Source: G051903925 sp051903925 (GTDB lineage Bacteria; Pseudomonadota; Alphaproteobacteria; Zavarziniales; Zavarziniaceae). Taken from it: 64,000 bases of DNA. The stretch is from assembly GCF_051903925.1 (NCBI RefSeq), contig NZ_CP173678.1, positions 3,224,001-3,288,000 on the forward strand, given 5' to 3'. Numbering within the stretch: position 1 is the first letter of the stretch; every line of letters starts with the position of its first letter. The position numbers were made by a program, and so were the translations under genes. Shown in pieces: positions 54,628 through 63,876 of this stretch. The notes under the pieces were generated by a model, which worked only from the letters and a program-made list of their open reading frames with translations, had not been told where the DNA came from and searched no databases.

Positions 54628-56073
54628 TCAGGCGATCAGGGTGTAGACCTCCGCCCGGAGGTCCCCCGGGGGCAGCGTGCGCGAGGAGGGGAAGCGCACG
54701 CGGACCAGCGTGCCGGAGCCGGGCACGCTGTCGATGGCGAGCGTCGCGCCGTGCAGGCTGCAGATCGAGCGGACCAGCGGCAGTCCCAGGCCGACGCCCG
54801 AGAACGGCCGGCTGAGCGAATTGTCGACCTGGCGGAAGGGCTGCAGCGCCAGATGAATCTCGTCCTCGGTCATGCCGATGCCGCTGTCCTGGACGGCGAA
54901 GGTGACGTGCCCGTCCTCCAGTGCGCCGCTGACCGTGACGCAGCCGCCGGGTGGCGTGAACTTCACGGCGTTGGAGACGAGGTTCGTCATGATCCGCCGC
55001 ACCAGCCGGGCATCGGCCCACAGGCACAGGTTGGGATCGACCGCGGCGACGTCGACCCGCGGGCCCCGGCGCGGGTCGTCGCCCTGCTCCAGCCGCGCGG
55101 CGGTGAGCGCCGCGGTCACCAGGACGTCGAGGGGGACCGCCTCCTCCTGCGGCAGAAGGGTGCCGGACTCGAGCTTCGACAGGTCGATGATGTCGTTGAT
55201 GATGGCCAGCAGTCTGCGTCCGCTGTGCAGGATGTCGGTCGCATGGCCGCGATTGCGCGGACCGATGGGGCCCTCGATCTCGTGCTCCAGAACCTCCGCC
55301 AGGCCGATGATGGCATTGAGCGGGGTGCGCAGTTCGTGGCTGATCGTGGCCAGGAATTCCGCCTTGGTGCGGGCGGCCTGCTCCGCCTCGACCAGGGCGG
55401 CGCGCAGCAGGGCGTCGGCGCGGTGGCGGGCGCTGATGTCCTCCACGAAGCCTTCGTAGTAGAGTAGGCGGCCGCGTTCGTCATAGACCGGCCGCGCGTT
55501 CTCCGAGATCCAGATGGTGCTGCCGTCGCGGCGGCGCACTTCCGACTGGAAGTCGGTCACCTGCCCTTGCGTCTGCATCTCGTGGGCGAAGGCCTCGCGC
55601 CGGGTCGGGTCGACATAGAGCTGGCCCGCGATGTCGGTCAGGCCCTCGATCATCTCCTGCGGCGAGTCGTAGAGATAGAGCCGGGCGAGCGCCGGGTTGG
55701 CGGCCAGGTAGCGGCCATCGGGCGAGGTCTGGAAGATCCCCTCGACCGCGCGCTCGAAGATGGCGCGGTAGTTGCGCTCGGCCTGGCGGCGGGCGGCACC
55801 GGCGGCGCGTGCCTGGCGGTCGCTGCGCCAGCGCAGGGCGCCCACCGCCGCCATGTGGCCGACGGCCAGGACGCAGGGGAGCCACAGCAGCGCTTCCCCC
55901 GCCAGGGTGGCCGGAGCCAGGACCAGCTGCGCCGCCCCCGTGCCCACAAGGCCGACCAGGCCAAGCGCCGCCACCAGGGCGACCTCGCGCCGTGCCGGCC
56001 CGTTGCCCTCTTCCCCGGCCGGGGCACGCGCCGCGACCGATGCCGCCACGGCACCTGTACCCTGAAGCTCCAT
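54628..56073 (-). CDS. Membrane-anchored PAS-domain sensor histidine kinase
   Basis: A 481-aa kinase. Two membrane segments (about 33-85) precede a PAS domain (about 106-225; AIFERAVEGIFQTSPDGRYLAANPAL). The HisKA dimerization helix has the phospho-acceptor His in ISHELRTPLNA near 244; the ATPase domain has NLVSNAVKFTPPGG (N box), DSGIGM (G1) and GVGLGLPLV (G2). No response regulator is adjacent, so its partner is elsewhere. ATG 56073 is taken as start. Confidence 0.88.
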   Translation of the reverse strand: MELQGTGAVAASVAARAPAGEEGNGPARREVALVAALGLVGLVGTGAAQLVLAPATLAGEALLWLPCVLAVGHMAAVGALRWRSDRQARAAGAARRQAERNYRAIFERAVEGIFQTSPDGRYLAANPALARLYLYDSPQEMIEGLTDIAGQLYVDPTRREAFAHEMQTQGQVTDFQSEVRRRDGSTIWISENARPVYDERGRLLYYEGFVEDISARHRADALLRAALVEAEQAARTKAEFLATISHELRTPLNAIIGLAEVLEHEIEGPIGPRNRGHATDILHSGRRLLAIINDIIDLSKLESGTLLPQEEAVPLDVLVTAALTAARLEQGDDPRRGPRVDVAAVDPNLCLWADARLVRRIMTNLVSNAVKFTPPGGCVTVSGALEDGHVTFAVQDSGIGMTEDEIHLALQPFRQVDNSLSRPFSGVGLGLPLVRSICSLHGATLAIDSVPGSGTLVRVRFPSSRTLPPGDLRAEVYTLIA

Positions 56074-56307
56074 TGCACCGCACAATGAGACATCCGCCGA
56101 CTGATGACAATCCAAGGCAGGACGGGCGTCTCAAATGTCCGGCGGGCGTCGCAGCGCTGCATCAGCAGCCTTGAGCGCGCGCTCTCGCCTGTTTGGCCGG
56201 TGTCAAAGTGGTGCCCCGATGACTAGGCATGGAAGGGCTGCGTCGCTTGCGCTTTGAGAGGGCGGGCGGACATGCTGCGCTGCGTCAGACCCGGAGGAGG
56301 ATGAGCC

Positions 56308-58689
56308 ATGAGCACGACCCAGTTGGCGCCCGGCCGGGAGCCGCAGATCGGCCGTCCGGTTCCCCGGTTCGAGGATGCGACCCTGGTCCAGGGCCGGGGC
56401 CGCTATGCCGACGACGTGACCGTGCCGGGCCAGGTGCATGGCGTCTTCGTGCGCAGCCCCTTTGCCCACGGCATGCTGAACGGCATCGACGCGGAGGCCG
56501 CGCGGGCCATGCCCGGCGTGCTGGGGGTGTTCAGCGCGGCCGACCTGGACGCCGCGGGCTATGGCACGCTGCAGAACATCGTGCCGTTCACCAATGCGGA
56601 TGGCTCGCCCATGAAGAAGCCGGCGCGGCCCGCGCTGCCCCGCGACAGGGTCCGCCATGTGGGCGAGGCGGTCGCCCTGGTGGTGGCCGAGACGCTGGAC
56701 CAGGCGCGCGCCGCGGTCGAGGCGGTGGTGCTGGACGTCGAGATGCTGGAGGCGGTGACCGACGCGCGGGCCGCCTTTGCCGAGGGGGCGCCGCAACTCT
56801 ATGAGGACGTGCCGCGCAACCTGTGCCTGGACTTCGAGGCGGGCCAGAAGGCGGCGGTGGAGCAGGCGTTTGCCGTGGCGTCGCACGTCACGCGCCTGGA
56901 CATTGCCAGCAACCGGCTGATCGTCAACCCGATGGAGCCGCGCTCCGGCCTGGCCGAGTACGACGCCGCGACGGAACGCTGGACGTTCCATGTCAGCAGC
57001 CAGGGGGTGTTCGCGCTGCGCGGTGCCCTGGCCGAGATCCTGAAGGTGCCGCCGGAGCGGCTGCGCGTGCTGACCAACCAGGTGGGCGGCTCGTTCGGGA
57101 TGAAGGCGTTCGTCTTTCCCGAGCATGTCTGCCTGCTGCATGCGGCCCGGGCCCTGGGCCGGCCGGTCAAGTGGACCGACCAGCGCAGCGAGAGCTTCCT
57201 GGCCGACACCCATGGCCGCGACCAGGAGGTGCGGGCCGAACTGGCGCTGGACGGGGAGGGGCATTTCCTGGCCGTGCGCCTGACCGGCTTCGCCAACAAT
57301 GGCAGCGCGCTGACCCCGCCCAGCCCGCTGTGGTCGGCGATCAACTTCTTCAAGAACCTGATCGGCGTCTATCGCACGCCGGTTGCCCATGTCGCGATGA
57401 AGTGCACCTTCACCAACACCACGCCGATCGGTGCCTATCGCGGGGCGGGGCGGCCCGAGGCCAACTACTTCATGGAGCGGCTGGTGGATGCCGCGGCGGC
57501 GGAACTGGGCCTGGACCCGGCCGAACTGCGCCGGCGCAATCACATCGCGCCCGACCAGATGCCCTATGACGCCCCGAACGCCAATGCCTATGACAGCGGC
57601 GAGTTCGGCGCCCTGCTGGAGCGGGCGCTGGCGGCGGCCGACTGGGACGGCTTTGCCGCGCGCAAGGCGTCCAGCGCCGCGCGGGGCCTGCTGCGCGGCC
57701 ATGGCATCGGCCAGTACCTGGAAGTGACGGCGCCGCCGCGCGACGAGATGGGCGGCATCCGCTTCGACGAGGACGGGGGCGTCACCATCATCACCGGCAC
57801 ACTGGACTATGGCCAGGGTCATGCCGCGCCGTTCGCCCAGGTCCTGGCCGACCGCCTGGGCATCCCGCTGGAGGCCATCCGCCTGCTGCAGGGCGACAGC
57901 GACGAGTTGCTGACCGGCGGCGGCACCGGCGGCTCACGCTCCATCATCGCGAGTGGCACGGCGATCGTGGAGGCCAGCCAGACCGTGATCGAGCGCGGCC
58001 GTGCGATCGCCGGCGCCGTGCTGGAGGCCAGCGAGGCCGACATCGAGTTCGCGGATGGTCGCTTCGCGATCGCCGGGACCGACCGCGGCATCGCCCTGCT
58101 GGACCTGGCGCAGCGCCTGCGACGTGGGCTGGCGCTGCCCGAGGGCATGGCCCGCAGCCTGGACGTGCGCCAGGTGAGCCAGAATCCGCCCTCGACCTTC
58201 CCCAATGGCTGCCATGTGGCGGAGGTCGAGATCGACCCGGAGACCGGCGTGGTCCACGTGGACCGCTATGTGATGGTCAATGACTTCGGCACCGTCATCA
58301 ATCCCCTGGTGGTCGAGGGCCAGCTGCATGGCGGCGTGGTCCAGGGCATCGGCCAGGCCCTGCACGAGGCGACGCTGTACAGCGAGGAGGGACAGCTGCT
58401 GACCGGATCGTTCATGGACTATGGCCTGCCGCGGGCCGACGACGTGCCGTTCATGGCCTTCGAGAGCCGGCCCGTGCCGGCCACCACCAACGTGCTGGGC
58501 GTCAAGGGCTGTGGCGAGGCGGGCTGCGCCGGGGGTCTTCCCGCGATCATGAATGCGGTGGTGGATGCGCTGTCGGCGCGTGGCATCCGCCATATCGACA
58601 TGCCCGCCACCCCTCACCGGATCTGGCAGGCGCTGCAGGGGCGCAAGGGCCTCCAAAATTATCGCTCATCCCCGCGAAGGCGGGGATGA
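56308..58689 (+). CDS. Aldehyde oxidase / carbon-monoxide dehydrogenase-type large subunit (form II, orphan)
   Basis: A 793-aa molybdenum hydroxylase large subunit. VPRFEDATLVQGRGRYADDV opens it; the active-site loop is AYRGAGRPEAN near 376-386, which is the form II type (CO dehydrogenase form I has AYRCSFR). GCGEAGCAGG near 735 carries the Mo-site Glu. Form II members oxidize various aldehydes or heterocycles. The small Fe-S and FAD subunits are absent from this part of the window. The last seven codons and the stop lie within a dispersed palindrome, so the C terminus may be altered. Confidence 0.87.
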   Translation: MSTTQLAPGREPQIGRPVPRFEDATLVQGRGRYADDVTVPGQVHGVFVRSPFAHGMLNGIDAEAARAMPGVLGVFSAADLDAAGYGTLQNIVPFTNADGSPMKKPARPALPRDRVRHVGEAVALVVAETLDQARAAVEAVVLDVEMLEAVTDARAAFAEGAPQLYEDVPRNLCLDFEAGQKAAVEQAFAVASHVTRLDIASNRLIVNPMEPRSGLAEYDAATERWTFHVSSQGVFALRGALAEILKVPPERLRVLTNQVGGSFGMKAFVFPEHVCLLHAARALGRPVKWTDQRSESFLADTHGRDQEVRAELALDGEGHFLAVRLTGFANNGSALTPPSPLWSAINFFKNLIGVYRTPVAHVAMKCTFTNTTPIGAYRGAGRPEANYFMERLVDAAAAELGLDPAELRRRNHIAPDQMPYDAPNANAYDSGEFGALLERALAAADWDGFAARKASSAARGLLRGHGIGQYLEVTAPPRDEMGGIRFDEDGGVTIITGTLDYGQGHAAPFAQVLADRLGIPLEAIRLLQGDSDELLTGGGTGGSRSIIASGTAIVEASQTVIERGRAIAGAVLEASEADIEFADGRFAIAGTDRGIALLDLAQRLRRGLALPEGMARSLDVRQVSQNPPSTFPNGCHVAEVEIDPETGVVHVDRYVMVNDFGTVINPLVVEGQLHGGVVQGIGQALHEATLYSEEGQLLTGSFMDYGLPRADDVPFMAFESRPVPATTNVLGVKGCGEAGCAGGLPAIMNAVVDALSARGIRHIDMPATPHRIWQALQGRKGLQNYRSSPRRRG

Positions 58690-58690
58690 G
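58665..58690. repeat. Dispersed REP-like palindrome overlapping a coding end
   Basis: CTCATCCCCGC, loop GAAG, GCGGGGATGAG: a perfect 11-bp stem. It supplies the residues SSPRRRG and the TGA (58687-58689) of the large-subunit gene, indicating insertion of the repeat into the original 3' end. Confidence 0.8.
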
Positions 58691-58771
58691 TGGGGAATTG
58701 GGGCTCGTGAGACAGGAGGGACCTTTTCGCGGGGACATGCATTCCACGGCCCATGCCGAAGGAGTGCAGCC

Positions 58772-59227
58772 ATGACGAAGACCCTGAAGGACCTAGCGAA
58801 GAAGATGCGCGACATCGACTTTGCCATGCTGTCGACCCACACGAAGGGGGGTGCCATCGGTTCCCGCCCGATGAGCAATAATCGCGACGTCGACTATGAC
58901 GGCGATGCCTGGTTCTTCTCGGACGAGAAGACCCTGATGGTCGAGGATATCGAGGCGGACCCGAAGGTCGGCCTCAGCTACCTGGGCAAGTCGGGCCTGC
59001 TGGGCCAGCGGCCGTTCTTCCTGGCGGTGGAGGGGACGGCGACCCTGATCCGCGACCGCGCCGCGTTCGAGGCGCACTGGACCAAGGACCTGGACCGCTG
59101 GTGGCCCGACGGCAGCGCCACGCCCGGCATCGTCCTGATCCGCGTGTCTGCCAACCGCATCCACTACTGGGATGGCGAGGATGCGGGCGAACTGGTGGTC
59201 GGCGGCACGGCGGCCATGCTGACCTGA
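58772..59227 (+). CDS. Pyridoxamine 5'-phosphate oxidase-fold protein (general stress protein 26-like)
   Basis: A 151-aa flavin-binding split-barrel protein: DFAMLSTHTKGGAIGSRPMSNN, DAWFFSDEKT, VGLSYLG, FLAVEGTATLIRDRAAFEAHW and TPGIVLIRVSANRIHYWDG. Such proteins bind FMN or F420 and have redox or stress roles. GAAGGAGTG lies before ATG 58772. Its last 64 bases overlap the convergent acyl-CoA ligase gene. Confidence 0.85.
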   Translation: MTKTLKDLAKKMRDIDFAMLSTHTKGGAIGSRPMSNNRDVDYDGDAWFFSDEKTLMVEDIEADPKVGLSYLGKSGLLGQRPFFLAVEGTATLIRDRAAFEAHWTKDLDRWWPDGSATPGIVLIRVSANRIHYWDGEDAGELVVGGTAAMLT

Positions 59228-60951
59228 TCCGCCAGGAGCGCACGGGCGCGCTTCACCAGTTCGAACTTCTGGACCTTGCCCGTCGGCGTGCGGGGCAGGT
59301 CGTCGGCAGCGCAGAAGAAGACGTGGCGCGGCTGCTTGTAGCGGGCAAGCCGCGACCGGCACCAGTCGACCAGGGCCTGCGCGTCTGGCGTGGTGCCACC
59401 GGTCGGCACGATCCAGGCGGCGCCGATTTCGCCCCAGCGTTCGTCCGGCCCGCCGATGACGAACGACTGCGCGACGTCCGGGTGGGCGTTCAGGATGTCC
59501 TCCACCTCCCGCGGGGCGACCAGCTCGCCGCCGGTCTTGTAGAGTTCCTTGGACCGGCCGGTGAGCTCCAGGTAGCCGTCCGGCCGGACCCGGCCCAGGT
59601 CGCCGGAGCGCAGCCAGCCACCGGGCAGGAACAGCGCCGCCGTCAGCTCCGGCATCGCGAAATAGCCGGATGTCGCGGTGGGCGAGCGGCAGACCAGCTC
59701 CCCCTCCGCCCCATCTGCCAGCATCTCCCCCGTGAGGGGATCGCAGGTGCGGTATTCGACCAGCCGGCCGCCGCGCGCCGGATCGCCGGCCGGGCCGCCC
59801 AGGATCGCGGTGCCGACCGTCTGCTCCACCAGCAGCAGCGGGTCGCCCGGATGGGTATAGACGGTTGAGGAGGTCAGTTCGGTCATGCCATAGCCGGTCG
59901 TCACCTCCGCCAGGCCCAGGCGGTCGATCAGTTCCTGCCAGATGCGGACGGGCGTGGGCGCAGCCCCCGACAACACGCTGACCAGGGACGACAGGTCGTG
60001 CCGCTCGACCGCCGCGCGCTCCAGGACCGCCAGGGCCATGGTCGGCACGAACAGGGCGTCGGTCGCGCGGTGGCGGGCGATCGCGGCCAGGGTCGCGGAC
60101 GGGTCGAACTGCAGCTGGGGGATGATGGCACCGCCGACCCAGGGTGCCGCCAGAACGCCCACGACCAGCCCGAAGGCATGGTAGAGCGGCAGGGCGAAGA
60201 CGATACGGCGGCCATCCTCGTAGGCGCGGTGATAGGCACAGGCGAAGGACGAGCGCAGCAGGGCATCGTGGCTCTGCACCACGCCCTTTGGCGGGCCGGT
60301 CGTGCCCGATGTGTACATGATGACGGCGGGATCGTGCGGGCCTGCCGGACTTTCGGGCAGGGGCGCCGCGACGGCGCCCGCGTCTTCGACCGCGTCGACG
60401 TCAGGCACGCCCGGGCGGTCGGCCTGGAACTGCACGACCAGCATGAGGTGGGGCAGGGGTGCCTGGGGCAGGGCGGTATCCCAGCCGGGCGCCAACGCGT
60501 CCAGCATGGCGAGGTAGTCGAGGTCGCGATAGGTGCCCATGGTGATCAGGGCGCTGGCCTGGGACTGGCGCAGGACATAGCCAAGCTCGGCCGTGCGGAA
60601 GGCGAAGTTCACCGGGATCAGCACGGCGCCCAGCCGCCAGATGGCATAGGCCAGCGGCACGAAGTCCGGGTGGTTGGCCATCAGCAGGGCGACGCGCTGC
60701 CCTGCCCGCACGCCGCGTCCCGCCAGGCCACGGGCCAGGCGTTCCCCCTTGGCGATGACGTCGGCGTAGGTCCAGCTGACAGCGTCGGTGATGACCAAGG
60801 GCCGGTCGGCGAAGGACTGCGCAAGATGCTGGAGCGAGCTGTCCAGCGTCGTCTCGTCCCAGAGCGGCATGCGCGCCGCCAGCGCCGCACGGCGGTCGGC
60901 GACTGGGGCCAGAGTCCCATTGGCCGTTTCGGCCTTTTCGCGCGCGTCCAT
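59164..60951 (-). CDS. AMP-dependent acid-CoA ligase
   Basis: A 595-aa ANL enzyme. YTSGTTGPPKGVVQSHDAL begins near 210; GYGMTELTSSTVY is the A5 motif; RSGDLGRVRPDGYLELTGRSKELYKTGGELVAPREVE is the hinge; the catalytic Lys lies in TPTGKVQKF near 565. It is more like fatty- or aromatic-acid CoA ligases than acetyl-CoA synthetase. It is divergent from the FCD regulator gene and could be controlled by it. An unusual 64-bp overlap with the convergent PNPOx-fold gene marks its 3' end. Confidence 0.87.
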   Translation of the reverse strand: MDAREKAETANGTLAPVADRRAALAARMPLWDETTLDSSLQHLAQSFADRPLVITDAVSWTYADVIAKGERLARGLAGRGVRAGQRVALLMANHPDFVPLAYAIWRLGAVLIPVNFAFRTAELGYVLRQSQASALITMGTYRDLDYLAMLDALAPGWDTALPQAPLPHLMLVVQFQADRPGVPDVDAVEDAGAVAAPLPESPAGPHDPAVIMYTSGTTGPPKGVVQSHDALLRSSFACAYHRAYEDGRRIVFALPLYHAFGLVVGVLAAPWVGGAIIPQLQFDPSATLAAIARHRATDALFVPTMALAVLERAAVERHDLSSLVSVLSGAAPTPVRIWQELIDRLGLAEVTTGYGMTELTSSTVYTHPGDPLLLVEQTVGTAILGGPAGDPARGGRLVEYRTCDPLTGEMLADGAEGELVCRSPTATSGYFAMPELTAALFLPGGWLRSGDLGRVRPDGYLELTGRSKELYKTGGELVAPREVEDILNAHPDVAQSFVIGGPDERWGEIGAAWIVPTGGTTPDAQALVDWCRSRLARYKQPRHVFFCAADDLPRTPTGKVQKFELVKRARALLADQVSMAAVPPTTSSPASSPSQ

Positions 60952-61115
60952 CTCGTCCTCCCGGATGAGGTGACGCTAATTCATATTAGAATCCAGTCAA
61001 TGCGAACCTGAACGCTGTTCCGCACGGATTTGCGCCAGCGCACTCCCTGTGCCGCCCAGGCGCGCTAGACTGCGGTCATGGCAGACCAGGCAACTTCACG
61101 AAAGCAACCGGCCGC

Positions 61116-61856
61116 ATGAGCGCCGACCGGGCCGCGGCCGCGATGCGCCGCTTCGATGCGACCCGGCTTTACGAGGTCGTGTGCGAGCGGATCAAGCAGC
61201 AGATCCTGCTGGGGGAACTGACGCCGGGCGACCAGTTGCCGGCTGAACGCGACCTGGCCGTGCTGCACGGCGTCAGCCGTGCCGTCATCCGCGAGGCGCT
61301 GCGCAACCTGGAGAATTCAGGGCTTGTGCGCAAGCAGCGGGGGGCCAAGGGCAGCGCCCTGGTGCTGGACGGCCGCTCCGCCCTCACGCGGTCGTTTTCG
61401 GACATGGTCGCGCTGGGCCACGTCTCGATCGAGGAGATCACGGAGGCCCGCATCCTGATCGAGGACGTGGTCGTGCGCTTGGCCTGCGAGCGGGCGGAGG
61501 AGGCGGACTTCCTGGCGATGGAGGCCGACATCGCCCGGGTCGACGAACTGTCCCGGACGGGGCGCATCGGCGACTACCTGCAATACAGCGTGCAGTTCTA
61601 TGAGCTGCTGGCGGCGGCGACCCACAACAACGCGCTGGTCCTCATCACCCAGTCCTTTGCCGAGATCGTGGCCAGCATCGTCTCCCGCCTGGAGATCCGT
61701 CCGCTCTACGACCTGGCGGAAGTGCGGCGCGAGTTCATGGTCCACCTGCGGGCACGCGATGCGGACCGGGCCAGCGCCGTGATGCGCCGGCACTTCCTGC
61801 GCCTGTCGGAGTTCCTGGCGGCGACCCGGCCCAAGGCGGAGCGGACGCCCGACTGA
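61116..61856 (+). CDS. GntR/FCD family transcriptional regulator
   Basis: A 246-aa repressor-type protein. The winged-helix part (about 14-80) has TRLYEVVCERIKQQILLGELTPGDQLPAERDLAVLHGVSRAVIREALRNLENSGLV; the all-helical FCD sensor (about 95-225) has the metal/ligand His and Asp/Glu positions typical of the group (EARILIEDVVVRLA, HNNALVLI). Many FCD regulators sense carboxylates. Its gene lies between a divergent ligase and a dioxygenase operon; a TGGT-N3-ACCA operator is found before the latter. Confidence 0.88.
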   Translation: MSADRAAAAMRRFDATRLYEVVCERIKQQILLGELTPGDQLPAERDLAVLHGVSRAVIREALRNLENSGLVRKQRGAKGSALVLDGRSALTRSFSDMVALGHVSIEEITEARILIEDVVVRLACERAEEADFLAMEADIARVDELSRTGRIGDYLQYSVQFYELLAAATHNNALVLITQSFAEIVASIVSRLEIRPLYDLAEVRREFMVHLRARDADRASAVMRRHFLRLSEFLAATRPKAERTPD

Positions 61857-61899
61857 GCGTCCACCCGGAAATCGACAGCTTTACGCTGTTCAGCTTGAA

Positions 61900-61910
61900 T
61901 GGTCTGACCA
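61900..61910. promoter_or_regulatory. FCD/FadR-type operator upstream of the dioxygenase genes
   Basis: TGGTCTGACCA is a perfect 11-bp palindrome with the TGGT-N3-ACCA pattern of PdhR/LldR/FCD sites. It is 97 bp before the dioxygenase ATG. A candidate promoter, TTGAAT (61895) and TAGTCT (61918), spaced 17 bp, has the operator between its boxes. Confidence 0.6.
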
Positions 61911-62006
61911 AAGCGACTAGTCTTCCCTCCAAGGGCGCGGACAAGCCCGCGCAGGATCCCGGGACAACGGGATGCCGGCCTTGCGCCGGGAAAAGGGAGG
62001 TTGGAC

Positions 62007-63329
62007 ATGACGCTGCACACGGTGCCGCAGGTCGGTGTCGGCCGGGGAGGCCTGTCCCCCTGGGTGCGGGAGGAGAGCGAGCGGTTCCAGTTCCTGGTCG
62101 CCCGCGCCGCCTTCACCCAGAAGGAGATCCTGGAGATCGAGCGCGCGGCGATCTTCGACCGCTGCTGGATCTATGTCGGGCACGACAGCGAGATCCCCAA
62201 CAACAACGATTTCCTGACGCGCAGCGTGGCGGGCCGCGAGCTGGTCTTCAGCCGCGACCGGGGCGGTGCGGTCCACTGCTTCATGAACGTCTGCCCGCAT
62301 CGCGGGGCCATGGTCGTGCGCGAGAAGACGGGCAATGCCCTGGGCTTCCAGTGCTTCTACCATGGCTGGGCGTTCAACAATAACGGCGCCTTTGCCACCC
62401 GCATCGCCAATGGCAATTACCCTGAGAACTTCAACGCCGACGGCTGCAAGAACATGCCCGCGGTGCCGCGACTGGAATCCTATCGCGGCCTGTATTTCGT
62501 GAATTTCGACGCCAACGCCATCGGGCTTGAGGAGTACCTGGCCAACGCCAAGGAGTTCATCGACCTGATCATGGACCATGGCGAGGCCGGCATGGAGATC
62601 GTGGGCGGCACCCAGGAATACGCGGTGCGCGCCAACTGGAAGCTGCTGGTCGAGAATTCCTATGACGGCTACCACGCCGTTTCGACCCATGCGACCTACT
62701 TCGATTATCTGGGCAACTCGGTCGGCGCCCTCGACATGAGCGTCTTTTCGGGCGGGGCCACCCAGAACAGCCGGGCCCACGACCTGGGCCATGGCCATGC
62801 GGTGGTGGAGGGACCAGCACCCTGGGGCCGGCCGGTCGCGCAATGGATCCCGGCCTGGGGCGAGGAAGGTCGGACCGCGATCGACGGGATCAAGGCCAAC
62901 CTGACCGCCCGCTTCGGTGCGGAGCGGGCGGAGCGCATCGCGCGCAAGAACCGCAACCTGGGCGTCTTTCCCAATCTCGTCATCAACGACGTGATGGCGG
63001 TGACGGTCCGCACCTTCTATCCCGAAGAGCCGGACTACATGAACGTGAACGCCTGGGCGCTGGCGCCCGTGGGCGAGCCGGTCGAGTTCCGCAAGCGCCG
63101 ACTGTTCAACTTCCTGGAGTTCCTGGGCCCCGGCGGCTTTGCCACGCCCGACGACGTGGAAGCGCTGGAGGCCTGCCAGAAGGGTTACCGCAACCGGCGG
63201 GAAGCGCCCTGGAACGACATTTCCAAGGGCATGATGAAGCCGGTTCCGGCCACCGACGACGAGGCGCAGATGCGCGCCTTCTGGCGGGAATGGGACCGCC
63301 GCGTCGCGGCCTTCGTCGCCGAGAATTGA
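62007..63329 (+). CDS. Rieske aromatic-ring-hydroxylating dioxygenase, alpha subunit
   Basis: A 440-aa terminal-oxygenase large subunit. The Rieske site is Cys96-x-His98 and Cys116-x2-His119 (VCPHRGA, CFYHGWAF). The mononuclear iron site includes His223 and His228 in ENSYDGYHAVSTH. It adds O2 to an aromatic ring as a cis-diol or hydroxylates it. AAGGGAGG lies before ATG 62007. The beta subunit gene is 10 bp on; ferredoxin and reductase are not in view and may lie beyond the window. Confidence 0.93.
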   Translation: MTLHTVPQVGVGRGGLSPWVREESERFQFLVARAAFTQKEILEIERAAIFDRCWIYVGHDSEIPNNNDFLTRSVAGRELVFSRDRGGAVHCFMNVCPHRGAMVVREKTGNALGFQCFYHGWAFNNNGAFATRIANGNYPENFNADGCKNMPAVPRLESYRGLYFVNFDANAIGLEEYLANAKEFIDLIMDHGEAGMEIVGGTQEYAVRANWKLLVENSYDGYHAVSTHATYFDYLGNSVGALDMSVFSGGATQNSRAHDLGHGHAVVEGPAPWGRPVAQWIPAWGEEGRTAIDGIKANLTARFGAERAERIARKNRNLGVFPNLVINDVMAVTVRTFYPEEPDYMNVNAWALAPVGEPVEFRKRRLFNFLEFLGPGGFATPDDVEALEACQKGYRNRREAPWNDISKGMMKPVPATDDEAQMRAFWREWDRRVAAFVAEN

Positions 63330-63339
63330 GGGCGCCGCC

Positions 63340-63837
63340 ATGACGATTGCCCCGCGCATCCTGACCCGTTCGGCGGTCGAGGACTTCCTCTATGACGAGG
63401 CGGCGCTGCTGGACGAGTGGCGCCTGGACGAATGGCTGGACCTGTTCGTCGAAGGCGCCACCTACGAAGTGCCTGCGGCAGGCGCCCGCGACGATGCCGA
63501 TCCGGCGCAGACGCTGTTCTATATCGCCGACGATTATGACCGCCTGCGCCACCGCGTCGACCGTCTGAAGAAGACGACGGCGCATGCCGAGTATCCCCGC
63601 TCCGACACGCTGCACATGGTCAGCAACGTGCGCATCCTGGGGCAGGAGGGGGACGACGTGACCGTGGGGGCCGCATTCGCCACCTATCGCTCAAAGGCCG
63701 ACATGACGGACGTCTATTGCGGCCACCACCGCTATCGCCTGAGGCAGGTCGATGGCCGGCTGAGGATCGCGGCCAAGCGCTCGCTCCTCGACATGAGCAG
63801 CCTGCGACCGCAGGGACGCATCAGCATCATCGTCTGA
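63340..63837 (+). CDS. Aromatic-ring-hydroxylating dioxygenase, beta subunit
   Basis: A 165-aa SnoaL/NTF2-fold structural subunit: VEDFLYDEAALLDEWRLDEWLDLFVEGATYEVP, IADDYDRLRHRVDRLKKTTAHAEYPRSDTLHMVSNVRI, ending in ISIIV. It pairs with the alpha subunit to form the (alpha-beta)3 oxygenase. Confidence 0.92.
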   Translation: MTIAPRILTRSAVEDFLYDEAALLDEWRLDEWLDLFVEGATYEVPAAGARDDADPAQTLFYIADDYDRLRHRVDRLKKTTAHAEYPRSDTLHMVSNVRILGQEGDDVTVGAAFATYRSKADMTDVYCGHHRYRLRQVDGRLRIAAKRSLLDMSSLRPQGRISIIV

Positions 63838-63876
63838 GCACCAACGAGACACGAAAAGTCCAGGGAGGACGGGACC

